Virus record (IMG/VR): IMGVR_UViG_3300035019_000001
Location: 1-46,344 of that record
Length of the DNA: 46,344 bases
Origin: a virus
Strand: one strand, 5' to 3'
Part shown: in pieces, positions 16,026 through 25,130 of the stretch
Layout of the letters: each line of letters begins with the position of its first letter
Position numbering within the stretch: position 1 is the stretch's first letter
Program-made: the position numbers and the translations under genes
Notes under the pieces: model-generated
Told to the model about the DNA's origin: nothing
The model's input: only the letters and a program-made list of their open reading frames with translations
Databases searched by the model: none

Positions 16026-16400
16026 TTAATTGATTAAAACCGGAATGGCTTCTTGTTTAATTCCTTGATACTGCCACTCAACTTCAATTAGCCCCTCCCC
16101 TTCATCGGTTAAAGAACCTGAAACATTAAATGTGGCTTGAGGAACATTAGCTGTTAAACTTCTCTCAATTTCAGCCGCTATCACATCCCAACTTGAATAA
16201 GTTTGAAACAGATAATCATCAGTTCCATAACCAGGTCGCATTATGTGACTCTTTTTAGTGTCGGTTAGGTAGCTGATAATGTGATCTCTGATTAAATCTA
16301 CATTTGTGGAGAGCTTTAGATTCTTAGTGAGTGGATCTATCTGCAAAGGGTAAGTTAAGCCTGTAATATTCATTTTTGTAAGGTAGAAACGTAAGGGCAA
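16026..16400 (-). CDS. GPW/gp25-like baseplate wedge protein
   Basis: 124 residues. VDLIRDHIISYLTD, then KSHIMRPGYGTDDYLF and a WDVIAAEIERSL helix fit the gp25/P2 gpW fold. An in-frame ATG at about 16373 (MNITGLTYPLQID) would remove nine residues and may be the true start, because family members begin near there. It lies between spike and J. Confidence 0.82.
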   Translation of the reverse strand: MPLRFYLTKMNITGLTYPLQIDPLTKNLKLSTNVDLIRDHIISYLTDTKKSHIMRPGYGTDDYLFQTYSSWDVIAAEIERSLTANVPQATFNVSGSLTDEGEGLIEVEWQYQGIKQEAIPVLIN

Positions 16401-16452
16401 TTATTTTCAGGGGGCTTCTAGCCTGTTTTAGAGGCTAAGTATATTTACTCAA

Positions 16453-17232
16453 TTAGTAGCCTTTAGTTACTAAAGTATCGCCTCTAGTGTCTGTAGCCCC
16501 AATAGTTGCGATCGCCTTGCCGTTGATGGTCACATTAGCAGCATTCTTGAACTCAACAGAATTGCCGTTCAAGTTGAAGTGGAAACTGCCTGTTGTGAGA
16601 TGCATCTGGATGTCAGTAGGTTGAGTTCCACCATTAGTAGCAGCCCCTAGGATCACAGAATTTCCCAGGTTGTCAGATAAAATTGCAACTCCTATCTCAC
16701 TAAGGACTAAAGAAGCTCCAGCTAGGTTAGAGATTGTAACTCTCTGTCCTGCTGTAATGTTGATGTTGCCGTCTGCATCTATCAAGATGTTAGAAATAAC
16801 TTTAATAATGAAGTTTTTAGAAACGTTCAGAACATAGTCCTTAATGACCTCTAACCATCTCTTTCCAGGAGTTGATTCATAATGGTCATTCACTGGATCA
16901 TCCTTTTTTAGGGGTGGATTAGTGTCATTTACAACTACTGTGTATTGAGCCTCTAAAGTGCCGTCTAGGTGAGTAATTTGAACTGTTTGACCTACTTTAG
17001 GTAAAGGGGGATCAATACCAGGACAGGTTTCTGAGCGTTGAATCCAATCAGATTCAAGAGCAGGAGATTCAGGTAATGAAACCTTAATTCTTCTCTTATT
17101 TTCTGGATCATTATTGTTAGAAACAATTGCTAATTTAGGGGTTAATTCTCTATTATTTAAGTCGAGAGCTATTTTGTTAGCTTTCTTGGATTGATGCCAG
17201 ATTTCAAATATATTATTTAATTCGTTTGTCAT
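16453..17232 (-). CDS. Baseplate spike protein (gpV/VgrG-like)
   Basis: 259 residues. Residues 30-100 form an OB-fold with LAIVSNNNDPENKRRIKVSL and PLPKVGQTVQITHLDG. Residues 115-259 form a triple-stranded beta-helix-like region (IDADGNINITAG, NLAGASLVLSE, AANVTINGKAIATIG), as in phage spikes that sit on the hub and pierce the outer membrane. It overlaps the hub gene by four bases. The tip lacks an obvious HxH metal site. Confidence 0.78.
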   Translation of the reverse strand: MTNELNNIFEIWHQSKKANKIALDLNNRELTPKLAIVSNNNDPENKRRIKVSLPESPALESDWIQRSETCPGIDPPLPKVGQTVQITHLDGTLEAQYTVVVNDTNPPLKKDDPVNDHYESTPGKRWLEVIKDYVLNVSKNFIIKVISNILIDADGNINITAGQRVTISNLAGASLVLSEIGVAILSDNLGNSVILGAATNGGTQPTDIQMHLTTGSFHFNLNGNSVEFKNAANVTINGKAIATIGATDTRGDTLVTKGY

Positions 17233-19367
17233 TTCACTCTGTAAATTCTGGCTTTGACACCATAAAAGGATTCATAAGTTGAATTACTATCCTCCCAAAC
17301 AAACCTAGCTTTACTAGATGAATTTGATAGAACTTTTGTAGCTCCAGCTTGAGTTACTATACCTATATGTCCTCTTTGAGTTGCGGCATTATCCCAAATC
17401 ACAATGTCTCCTGGTTGAGCTTGAGCTTGAGAAACTAAAGTGGCTTGAGATTGTAGAGCACTTTCAGCAGTCGGTACATATTCTGAATTACCCCAAGGAG
17501 GATTTATGCCTGCTTTCTGGAAAACTCTGTTGATCGCATACACACAAGCCTCATTACCGTTACCTGGGCCAGCAGATGTATCGGAACCCTTATATTTCAA
17601 AGCTGCTTGATACAGGGCATCATTTTTACCCCCTATTGGGCTAGAGGAAGTACTTGTAGAAGTATTATTTCCAGAAGAGGTACTGGACTTTCGAATTCCT
17701 CTTTTAATAGGACTATATAAAATCCCATTTGAACTGAATCCAGATGAAACATCATACGAGTGACTGATTGATTTGAGAATCCAGTACCGATCTAGGAAGT
17801 CACTGAAGCCTTTACTTGCAAATGCAGAGTTGGGATCTAAGGTTAGTAGTTCAGGAGTAGTAGGGCATTCAAAATCAGCATCTACTTGACTTAAGATTGA
17901 CTGTCCTTCTCTACGAGCATCATCTTCAACATCAGTAGCCCCATCAGTTTTAGGTTTGACTTCTGGTTTTTTAGTTCCGGTTGTTGCCGTATCTGGAGAG
18001 ACACCTGCTCCAACTGGATTCTCAAGATTGATAATCTTTTGAACTCCACTAGAGGGGTCAACTACTGTTTTTCTCTGACCTGAAGCAAACTTTTTATCAG
18101 AACCTTCATCACTCCGAGCTTGATGACTGACGTTAAGAACGAATCCACAATTATCTGCATAGGTAAGGATGAATGCTTCAGCCCCTTTTTTCCTTAAGCC
18201 TGAATATATGTAGAGAATATTTCCTCTACAGTAAATTCGATACCCGATTCGCTTACACTCAATCAAAAGCGATTCATAGTCTGATACTCCTCGTTGAGGG
18301 AAATATTCATACTTCGGCCCCTCTTCTTTCATATCTAGCTTCAAACCGTAAGCGGTACAGATTTTGGTAGCCATCTGTCTGAGACTGAGATTTTTATAGG
18401 CTGTATTTTTAATACGTTGAGTTAATACCCAAGCTGCACTCTGACCTTCAAAAGTTAGAGTAGGTGAATCAAATCGGCTGCACTTTATGGATGTGTGGAT
18501 GAAGCTAGAAGCGGCTAGTAGCTGTCCACTAAAACCTAGCTCAACTGTGATCTGAGAGCCTGTATATGCTGCTGTGGTTGTAATAGGGACTTTAGGAATG
18601 TCCCCTGCTGCTTGGGTTGAATCAACGGCTGTCCTAGCTTGTTGAACTCCTGGAGAATACTTAGCTTGCATCTGTTTGAAGTAAGCTCTGAACTGCTCTC
18701 TAGTGATGTGAGCTTGAGGACTTGGCGGGAAGCAGGCCCATGTTGGATAGAGAATGTCCATAGCTCCATCTAAGTTTCCAGACTCTACAGCAGATGTAGC
18801 TCCTCGCTCTTTAATGAGCGCTACTGCTGCTTTATCCTGATTAACTGAATTGAAATCCTTTAGTCCTAACTGAGATTTAAGACCGTCCCAAGTAGTTGAG
18901 ATGAATTGATATCTACCTGCTGCATCACTGTTTACACTAGCCAAATAGACTCTAGGGTGATCCTTGTAGCTGACAAAAGTACCTCCACCAACTTTAGTGT
19001 TGTAGTTTGCTCCCTCTCCATAAGCGATCGTGTCAAGGAAAGCCTTCATGTTTGCACTCTGATTATTATCAGTTGCAGAATTAGAAGCATTACCAGGATT
19101 TGAGGGAGGGGTAGTCTCTTCTTTAACTTGAACGGGAGTCAGTCCCTTTACAGCTTTAATAATCTGAAAGTATTTATCAGCTATTTTTGAGCCTGGATCA
19201 CTAACAGTAAAGGAGCAGCTTGAACCCGCTTCCATTTCATCTAAGGTGATAGAAGCGGCTTTCAAGTAACCGTCTCCAGTTTGGAAAATGTCTTTATCCC
19301 CTATAGTTACTCTGATGAAAGGAGTTAATAGTGAACGTCCTTGATTAGGATTTATAAGAATAGTCAT
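17229..19367 (-). CDS. Baseplate hub with GH104 lysozyme-like and CHAP-like domains
   Basis: 712 residues. The hub (gpD/late control D-type) begins at 1-85 and continues from about 275 to 560 (FIHTSIKCSRFDSPTLTFEG, YESLLIECKRIGYRIYCRG). Inserted at about 108-245 is a domain like lambda endolysin R (GH104): FLDTIAYGEG with the catalytic Glu, DHPRVY, AAGRYQF and LIKERGA. At about 590-712 is an NlpC/P60- or CHAP-like domain: EACVYAINR with Cys, PGDIVIWD, RGHIGIV with His. Two different wall-degrading activities would open the peptidoglycan during DNA entry. The combination in one hub is unusual. Confidence 0.85.
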   Translation of the reverse strand: MTILINPNQGRSLLTPFIRVTIGDKDIFQTGDGYLKAASITLDEMEAGSSCSFTVSDPGSKIADKYFQIIKAVKGLTPVQVKEETTPPSNPGNASNSATDNNQSANMKAFLDTIAYGEGANYNTKVGGGTFVSYKDHPRVYLASVNSDAAGRYQFISTTWDGLKSQLGLKDFNSVNQDKAAVALIKERGATSAVESGNLDGAMDILYPTWACFPPSPQAHITREQFRAYFKQMQAKYSPGVQQARTAVDSTQAAGDIPKVPITTTAAYTGSQITVELGFSGQLLAASSFIHTSIKCSRFDSPTLTFEGQSAAWVLTQRIKNTAYKNLSLRQMATKICTAYGLKLDMKEEGPKYEYFPQRGVSDYESLLIECKRIGYRIYCRGNILYIYSGLRKKGAEAFILTYADNCGFVLNVSHQARSDEGSDKKFASGQRKTVVDPSSGVQKIINLENPVGAGVSPDTATTGTKKPEVKPKTDGATDVEDDARREGQSILSQVDADFECPTTPELLTLDPNSAFASKGFSDFLDRYWILKSISHSYDVSSGFSSNGILYSPIKRGIRKSSTSSGNNTSTSTSSSPIGGKNDALYQAALKYKGSDTSAGPGNGNEACVYAINRVFQKAGINPPWGNSEYVPTAESALQSQATLVSQAQAQPGDIVIWDNAATQRGHIGIVTQAGATKVLSNSSSKARFVWEDSNSTYESFYGVKARIYRVK

Positions 19368-19369
19368 AT

Positions 19370-19684
19370 CTATAGGTCAAGCCATGAGATTAGCTGATGG
19401 TCAAATAATCCAAAGGGGTTAGCCGCTTTAAGACTGCTTAAATCTAAATCCTTGAGTAGGGGATCAACAGCTTTTCTAACTTCAGTTTTGGCTAGATTAA
19501 TGGCTAATGTTTTTAGTTCTTCTTTACTTGGAATAGATAAAGATTGACCGATCGGAAGCTGTTGAAATATATCCAACTCATTCCAATCGGCTATTTCTCT
19601 AAAGTTAGAAGAACTACCTAATGTTTCATAGGCAATATCAGCTAAGGTAGAACCCGAACTGACTTCATACTGGAGTTCTTCCAT
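19370..19684 (-). CDS. LysM-domain tail protein
   Basis: 104 residues with one LysM domain: SGSTLADIAYETLG, ADWNELDIFQQLPIGQSLSIPS. The C-terminal helix is free of known motifs. In contractile tails such proteins sit between tube and hub. It lies next to the tube-adaptor gene; in Afp7/Pvc7-type proteins both parts are fused, so the two genes may be a split form. Confidence 0.8.
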   Translation of the reverse strand: MEELQYEVSSGSTLADIAYETLGSSSNFREIADWNELDIFQQLPIGQSLSIPSKEELKTLAINLAKTEVRKAVDPLLKDLDLSSLKAANPFGLFDHQLISWLDL

Positions 19685-20452
19685 TTATTTAATAGTGGTT
19701 TTAGAAGTGTCTAATTTACTGGTGAGAGCATTATAGGTTCCGATAATTCCTAGTTCTTCACCTTTAGAATTCAGAACCTTAATAGAGCCACTATCAGAAG
19801 TAGATAATTTATAGCTGTTAGTTTGAATTGCTTTTTTAATGTTGGGTGAGAATTTAGCTACATTAGATACTAGAAATTCCTTAGCCTTTTTAGAGCCATC
19901 TACCTTTTGTCTCTGTGATAACTTAGGGCTTGTCAGATTCTTAGGGATTGATGTTTGCTTAGGGACTGAATCAGGATCAGGTACTCGAAGCAGGCTCACA
20001 TTGAGGATAACTTTAGCAGGCTCACCAGCTAACCAAGCTGTTTCAGTCCAGTCAATATCTGTTACTACACAAGGCCCGAACTTCTCTGTACCCCATACAA
20101 AGTAGACAGGGGTAGGAGAGAAACTTTTCTCATTAATAACTAATAGAGCTTCTAAATCATTGAGAATGGGTCTGAGACTCTTCTTTAAGCAGAAGCTATC
20201 TAATAGAAGGTTTGAGAGTCTGAGTGTTTTACCTTCTGTAAATAAATAGTTCTGACTGGGTGTTGAAGTAGCTGCTGTAGGAGCAGCACCATAATTTGCT
20301 TTACGGCTAAACTCCTTTGACTCTGGGTTGTATTGGAATTCAAATACTCTCTGATTCTTAGCGTCTACTAATCGAGCATAGTGACCTGTACTTTGATTAG
20401 CACTAGAGAGCTTAGCAGTTGATTGAGGATTAATTAAAGGGGATAATTTCAT
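19685..20452 (-). CDS. CIS tube-like adaptor (Afp7/Pvc7 N-terminal type)
   Basis: 255 residues. FEFQYNPESKEFSRKANYG, TLRLSNLLLDSF, PTPVYFVWGTEKFGP and WLAGEPAKVILNVSLLRV follow the order of the family of contractile-tail adaptor proteins that join tube and hub. The C-terminal 90 residues are Ser/Lys-rich without domain. It is directly followed by the LysM gene. Confidence 0.7.
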   Translation of the reverse strand: MKLSPLINPQSTAKLSSANQSTGHYARLVDAKNQRVFEFQYNPESKEFSRKANYGAAPTAATSTPSQNYLFTEGKTLRLSNLLLDSFCLKKSLRPILNDLEALLVINEKSFSPTPVYFVWGTEKFGPCVVTDIDWTETAWLAGEPAKVILNVSLLRVPDPDSVPKQTSIPKNLTSPKLSQRQKVDGSKKAKEFLVSNVAKFSPNIKKAIQTNSYKLSTSDSGSIKVLNSKGEELGIIGTYNALTSKLDTSKTTIK

Positions 20453-20453
20453 A

Positions 20454-22463
20454 TTAAGCTAGTCTTGCATTACTGTAGGCAGCAAACTTAGAAGTAATTA
20501 GGCTAACAACTGTGTCTGCTATCTCTTCAGCATTTTTAGCTTCGGTTTTTATAGTTAAAGAACCAATTGTTACTGAACCTGCATTTTGAGAATTAGCAGA
20601 TTTAATTAGAGAAGCTTGCTGAGCGTTAGTTAAAATGGATTCTGAGGAGTTAGCAACTACTAATGAAGTATTAGCAGGTTTAGCTGAATTCTCTCTATTA
20701 ACAGCTTCAAATAAGCCTTTAGTATTGAATCCAGAAGCGGCATTTCCAGCTTCTACATTGCCTGAAATAACCTGATTACTGGCTTGATTAGGTTGCCCTA
20801 CAAAAGGAATCTTACTCAGTAAATCTGTGAACCAATTCCTAACTGAATCAAAGAAGTTAGTAGCTGTAGAAGTAACTTCACTCCATTTCTTAGAGATAAA
20901 TTGACCTAGCTCTGAGAATTTATTACTTAAGGAGCCGATGAACTCTCCAACCTTAGATGAAATAAAGTTTAATACTCCATTCCACATTGCAGTAGATTCT
21001 CTAACGTAGAGATCAGAAACGATCTTTAATGTCCCTCCAATTAAATAGGCAAGTCCAATAATGGAACCAGATACTACTGTTAATAGATTCTCTACAACAG
21101 CTAGATAGTTGATGCTCTTGATATAACTAATTAATCCTTCAAAGACGCCTCTAATAACTGCCAGAAGTAAATTACCTAGAGATAGCCAATCAATAGTTTC
21201 AAAAAGAGCTAAACCACCTTTTAGTAAATTACTGAATAGAGTTGCAGTTCCAGAACCTAAACCTTTAAAAGTAGAAGTCCAATCAACCTTACCTAATGAA
21301 TTGATCCCTTGATTAATGAGATTACCTATATTTGAACCTATTTCAGTTGCATTTATTTGGCTTAAGTAATTAGTGATTGAATCTTGAATATAAGTAAAAA
21401 TACCTTGTCTGATTCTACTTAGATCTACTTTTTCTTTCTCGGCTTTAGGGGCTAGAAAAATTTGATTGATAGACCTTACAAAGTCTCTAAGGGATTTAAT
21501 CGTTTCATTGAACTTCAAGATTCCACTTCTCAACGATCGCATAGGGTCAAATGTTAGCCCTAAGGATTCAAACGTCTTGGTTAACTCTGTCAGTAAACCG
21601 TCTCCACCAATCAGTAGGGAGAGAGAATCATTGATAGCCAGCAGAACAGTTTCTTTTTCTTTAGTGGAAGTATCAATGTCTCTCATCAGACCAAAGATAC
21701 CTGTATCCTGGTCGAATAGCTGAGCTTGCAATCCACTGATTAGACCTGAAACACCTTCAGAACTGGCTTTAATCAGTTCAGGGGTGACTAACTTCTGTCC
21801 GACTGCTTTTACTAGCTCCTTTCTCTCAGCTACGGTAGCAGCCTTTAAGTCTATGTTTCTTTTCTCGGCTTCTGCTTTATAGAGATTTAGAAATGCTGGA
21901 TTATTTTCAGCAAATAAAAGATTGTTTAATTCAGCTTCAGAAGCTCCACCCAATAATTTAGCTGTGAATTTACTAACATCTTTAGTTGCAGTCTTAGAGG
22001 AAACCCCTAGAACTGTCATACTCTTAGTAATATCAATTAAATCTTTTTGGAAAGCAGAAGTGTCTACATTACCGTTTAAATCCTTAAAAGCAGGTATTAA
22101 ATTATCCTGAATTCCTAAAGCTAATGATTTGTAATCGGCATTAGTGCCAGGTAATTTAGAGGCTACTTCAGATAACTTACCATTTAACTCATCTACAAAT
22201 TTAGTGCCTTCTCCAAAAGATTTACCTGTTAAGGCTGCAAAAGTAGCAGATGCAGAAGCAGCAGTTAATTGAAGTTCTGCGGCATCTTTAAAGGAATTGG
22301 CTAATCCATCTACGGCAGATTTAGCTAGATTTACAGCAGAAGTAATACCTCTACCCATTAAATCTGCGGCTAGGGCATTACCTCTAATTAACCCACCTAG
22401 ATTTTTGAAAGTAGCTGATAATTCATCCTTAGCTACTAACCTTGTTTCGATAACATTTTTCAT
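20454..22463 (-). CDS. Tail tape measure protein
   Basis: 669 residues, the longest helical protein of the late operon and directly after the tail chaperone genes. The N-terminus has the usual repeated Ala/Gly-rich helix pattern (AADLMGRGITSAVNLAK, TAASASATFAAL). Hydrophobic segments lie at about 430-490 (LAVVENLLTVVSGSIIGLAYLIGG). At the usual 1.5 Angstrom per residue, 669 residues imply a tail of roughly 100 nm. Confidence 0.85.
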   Translation of the reverse strand: MKNVIETRLVAKDELSATFKNLGGLIRGNALAADLMGRGITSAVNLAKSAVDGLANSFKDAAELQLTAASASATFAALTGKSFGEGTKFVDELNGKLSEVASKLPGTNADYKSLALGIQDNLIPAFKDLNGNVDTSAFQKDLIDITKSMTVLGVSSKTATKDVSKFTAKLLGGASEAELNNLLFAENNPAFLNLYKAEAEKRNIDLKAATVAERKELVKAVGQKLVTPELIKASSEGVSGLISGLQAQLFDQDTGIFGLMRDIDTSTKEKETVLLAINDSLSLLIGGDGLLTELTKTFESLGLTFDPMRSLRSGILKFNETIKSLRDFVRSINQIFLAPKAEKEKVDLSRIRQGIFTYIQDSITNYLSQINATEIGSNIGNLINQGINSLGKVDWTSTFKGLGSGTATLFSNLLKGGLALFETIDWLSLGNLLLAVIRGVFEGLISYIKSINYLAVVENLLTVVSGSIIGLAYLIGGTLKIVSDLYVRESTAMWNGVLNFISSKVGEFIGSLSNKFSELGQFISKKWSEVTSTATNFFDSVRNWFTDLLSKIPFVGQPNQASNQVISGNVEAGNAASGFNTKGLFEAVNRENSAKPANTSLVVANSSESILTNAQQASLIKSANSQNAGSVTIGSLTIKTEAKNAEEIADTVVSLITSKFAAYSNARLA

Positions 22464-22465
22464 GA

Positions 22466-22762
22466 TTAATAAACTAAAGGTTCAGAATCAAACTCAACCC
22501 CTTCAAAACCCTCAATATCATTATTTTTAGTAGGTGGATTTATCCTTTTCTGAACGTTGATATAAAGGTCTACAAAATAAAGAGCTTCTGAAATTTCAGT
22601 ATCTAAAAGCTTAAAATAACCTTCAGAAACCTTACCTCCAGAAGCTAACATTAATGTTTCAAGTAATTCTTGAACTGTGAAAACTCTATCCTGAACTCCA
22701 AATAAAAGGTTAGGGCTTCTTGAGTTTGTCGAACACATTACGAAAGCAAGTAAGAGCAGCAC
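22466..22762 (-). CDS. Tail assembly chaperone, frameshift extension
   Basis: This reading frame overlaps the end of the preceding gene and lacks a convincing start of its own (only GTG and an internal ATG inside the overlap). After the CCC-TAA at 22715-22710 it continues in the +1 frame as NLLFGVQDRVFTVQELLETL, an acidic helical C-terminal part. The pair is arranged like lambda G and G-T: a long product made by programmed shifting helps to coat the tape measure. Confidence 0.7.
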   Translation of the reverse strand: MLLLLAFVMCSTNSRSPNLLFGVQDRVFTVQELLETLMLASGGKVSEGYFKLLDTEISEALYFVDLYINVQKRINPPTKNNDIEGFEGVEFDSEPLVY

Positions 22763-23111
22763 CTACCCGCTCAATATCTTCAATTTCTAGTGATTCAAGG
22801 AATTCATCGAAGGATTGATTTGAATTGATTAGACAGGTGTGAGCTAGTTTCATGGCAGCAAAACTATCAGATTGATACTCTTCACTAGCATTTTCATACC
22901 AGGACTGCATCTTTAATAATGCTTTAGCTTTTGGAGATTTGAGAGTGATTTGAGTACCGCTTGAAAGGACAACTGAAGCAGTATCTAGGGTAGAATCATA
23001 GTCAACTTCATAACCTTTCTCTTCTACTTCCTTAGCTTCTTCCTGCTGCTCTACGGCTTCAGATTGTTCTTGTAGGGAATCTTTCATTCCTTTTTTAATA
23101 ATAGGTTTCAT
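22710..23111 (-). CDS. Tail assembly chaperone (short form)
   Basis: 133 residues between the tube gene and the tape measure, a fixed place for the chaperone of tape-measure assembly. Acidic N-terminus (EQSEAVEQQEEAKEVEEKG), helical rest, ending KLKKP just before the stop. The codons before the stop are AAG AAG CCC TAA, a known type of +1 shift context because Pro-tRNA can slip from CCC to CCT. Confidence 0.8.
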   Translation of the reverse strand: MKPIIKKGMKDSLQEQSEAVEQQEEAKEVEEKGYEVDYDSTLDTASVVLSSGTQITLKSPKAKALLKMQSWYENASEEYQSDSFAAMKLAHTCLINSNQSFDEFLESLEIEDIERVGAALTCFRNVFDKLKKP

Positions 23112-23112
23112 A

Positions 23113-23601
23113 TTAGATACCTAGTCCTGAATTACTCGTAGTGTTAGCGCCAGATAAAACAGCACTAGAGTAGCTGAAGGTAATAGAGATTTCGGAAACT
23201 TTACTACCGTCTTCCGTATCCATAGAATCCATAATGGATACTTCTGCAAGTCTACATTCAGAGAGATTCCAAACTTTATTACCTCGGAACTCCAAACCAT
23301 TACATCTTTTTACAGGTCTGAGAGACATATTAAAGACTTCACCACACTCATGCTGAGCAATCCATTGAAGGAGTTCATCATCTTTCTCAGGGTCATGAGC
23401 CTTAGCGATCGTTACATTCTCAAATTCAATAGAACCAGAAGCAGCAGGTCTTTTAGTATTACTTAAACCATCAGAATACATAGCTCTTGAAAACTTCTTT
23501 TTGATTCCTGAGAACTTACTAAAATACCCAGGTACTCCTTCAATAGTGATTAGTACATCTGCTGAAGTGATCGGGGAGCGGTCAATTAATTTAACAGCCA
23601 T
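23113..23601 (-). CDS. Tail tube protein
   Basis: 162 residues, the usual size of myovirus tube proteins. VLITIEGVPGYFSKFSGIKKKF, then FENVTIAKAHDPEKDDELL and WNLSECRLAEVSIMDSM follow the T4 gp19/P2 gpFII beta-barrel pattern. It lies after the sheath gene as expected, but behind a terminator that may lower or adjust its expression. Confidence 0.85.
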   Translation of the reverse strand: MAVKLIDRSPITSADVLITIEGVPGYFSKFSGIKKKFSRAMYSDGLSNTKRPAASGSIEFENVTIAKAHDPEKDDELLQWIAQHECGEVFNMSLRPVKRCNGLEFRGNKVWNLSECRLAEVSIMDSMDTEDGSKVSEISITFSYSSAVLSGANTTSNSGLGI

Positions 23602-23636
23602 TATTTTTTAATTTATTATTTTTAGATTTAGACAAT

Positions 23637-23664
23637 AAAAAAGGAACCTAAATTGATTCCTTTT
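23637..23664 (-). terminator. Terminator between sheath and tube genes
   Basis: AAGGAA/TTCCTT stem followed on the minus strand by TTTTTTATTG. It lies in the 75-base gap between the sheath stop and the tube start, where no boundary of the operon is expected. Confidence 0.7.
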
Positions 23665-23675
23665 CTATTTGATGA

Positions 23676-25130
23676 TTAATTGAGTTGTGAGGCTACTTGC
23701 TGAACTTGACCGATTGGAACTTTAACTGAGGCAATTAAAATACGTTCTACAGAGGGGCTAGTAGCCGCATAAACTTCAAGTAAAACATTACCCACTTCAA
23801 GTTCTGAATTAGGATTGTTCTCAAAGGAACATCTGACTTCAAATGCTTCAGGTTCACTATTACCAAATAATGCTCCACCAATCCAAAGTTTACGAAGTAC
23901 AGCACGAGCGGTTTCTTCAATTCGGTGAAGTAAAACACCCTGACCATCAATACTATTAAATAGTTGATTGTCAAAGCCTTTTCTCAGAGTGCCATTAATC
24001 ACGTTCATAATGATCCGTGAAACGCTCTGTTTATACAAGGGTTCAGTAGCTCTAGTACGTGCTGACCATGCCACAATACCTTTATTTCTTAGGTTTCTGA
24101 TGACGTTTATTCCAGCAGGATTCAGAATCTCTTGATCACTGTTGCTGTACTTAGTAACTACATCAAGAACACCTAAAATTGGGTATTTAGTACCAGCAGC
24201 AGGTTGAACGAAGCTCTCTTCTCTGTAACGCCTAGTAGAAATTGCAGCAATAGCGGCACTGGGAGGTACAATCTGTGATTCCAAATCGATTAGATAGGTG
24301 CTGTAGTAGCTAGAGTGTCCTTGAGGACTGATATAGTTTTGAGATTCCGTCTGTAAATCTGAAACGCTTACAGTAGTGGGGGCACAATCAATTAGAGTTG
24401 ACCAGTCGAAGTTCTTATCAGATGCTAAGGCTTCCATAGAAGCAGCTACAGCCGTTCTTTGAGCTTGAGTATTAGTAGCAGCCTGGAAGAATTCAGGGCA
24501 GATCAAAAATCCTTGCTCATACTCATCATCAATGTCAAATGTATGTTCAAAACTATAAACATAATCAGATGCAGTAGGAGTAGTACTAGATAGGGTTGTA
24601 ACCGTCATTGAACCTGAAGCTGTTAAAGTAAAGGTACTTAGGTTATCAGATACAATCGAGAGTTCATCTGTAGCTGTGTTTGAGTAAGCTGTCACTAAAC
24701 TAGAAACACCAGCAGCAGTGTTAACGGCATTAACTAGGAGAGAGACTACTTCAGGTTTAGTATTTTCACTAGTAACGCTAACTGTAACCGCAGTTCCAGC
24801 AATTGTTAAGGTGTAGGAACCAGCACTGATAGAATCAACTTTTACTGTTTTCTTAGGGGCGATTGGAACTCTAATAAAGTAGAGAATTCCATACTTATTA
24901 TTTCTGAAGAATAGCTTTACTGAATTCTCAGATTGTGAGCTTGGAAATTGATTAGTAAAATCCACTAAGGATTCCACTTTAGTAGGAGTAAGTGAGGGGC
25001 CAGATGTTGAGTAGCCAAACATGTATACGGTTTGGAAACTCGTAAGTTCTAAAATAGAAGAACCAGAAGTTGATTCTACAATTCTGGTTCCTGGGGCTTT
25101 GAAATTGGCAAATGATAAACTACTAACCAT
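23676..25130 (-). CDS. Tail sheath protein
   Basis: 484 residues. The N-terminus SFANFKAPGTRIVE and the C-terminal domain with SVSRIIMNVINGTLR, IDGQGVLLHRIEETARAVLRK and EAFEVRCSFENNPNSELE are diagnostic for contractile sheaths (T4 gp18/P2 gpFI family). The middle is a variable beta-rich insertion rich in Thr and Ser. This gene shows that the virion is a myovirus-type particle. Confidence 0.92.
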   Translation of the reverse strand: MVSSLSFANFKAPGTRIVESTSGSSILELTSFQTVYMFGYSTSGPSLTPTKVESLVDFTNQFPSSQSENSVKLFFRNNKYGILYFIRVPIAPKKTVKVDSISAGSYTLTIAGTAVTVSVTSENTKPEVVSLLVNAVNTAAGVSSLVTAYSNTATDELSIVSDNLSTFTLTASGSMTVTTLSSTTPTASDYVYSFEHTFDIDDEYEQGFLICPEFFQAATNTQAQRTAVAASMEALASDKNFDWSTLIDCAPTTVSVSDLQTESQNYISPQGHSSYYSTYLIDLESQIVPPSAAIAAISTRRYREESFVQPAAGTKYPILGVLDVVTKYSNSDQEILNPAGINVIRNLRNKGIVAWSARTRATEPLYKQSVSRIIMNVINGTLRKGFDNQLFNSIDGQGVLLHRIEETARAVLRKLWIGGALFGNSEPEAFEVRCSFENNPNSELEVGNVLLEVYAATSPSVERILIASVKVPIGQVQQVASQLN

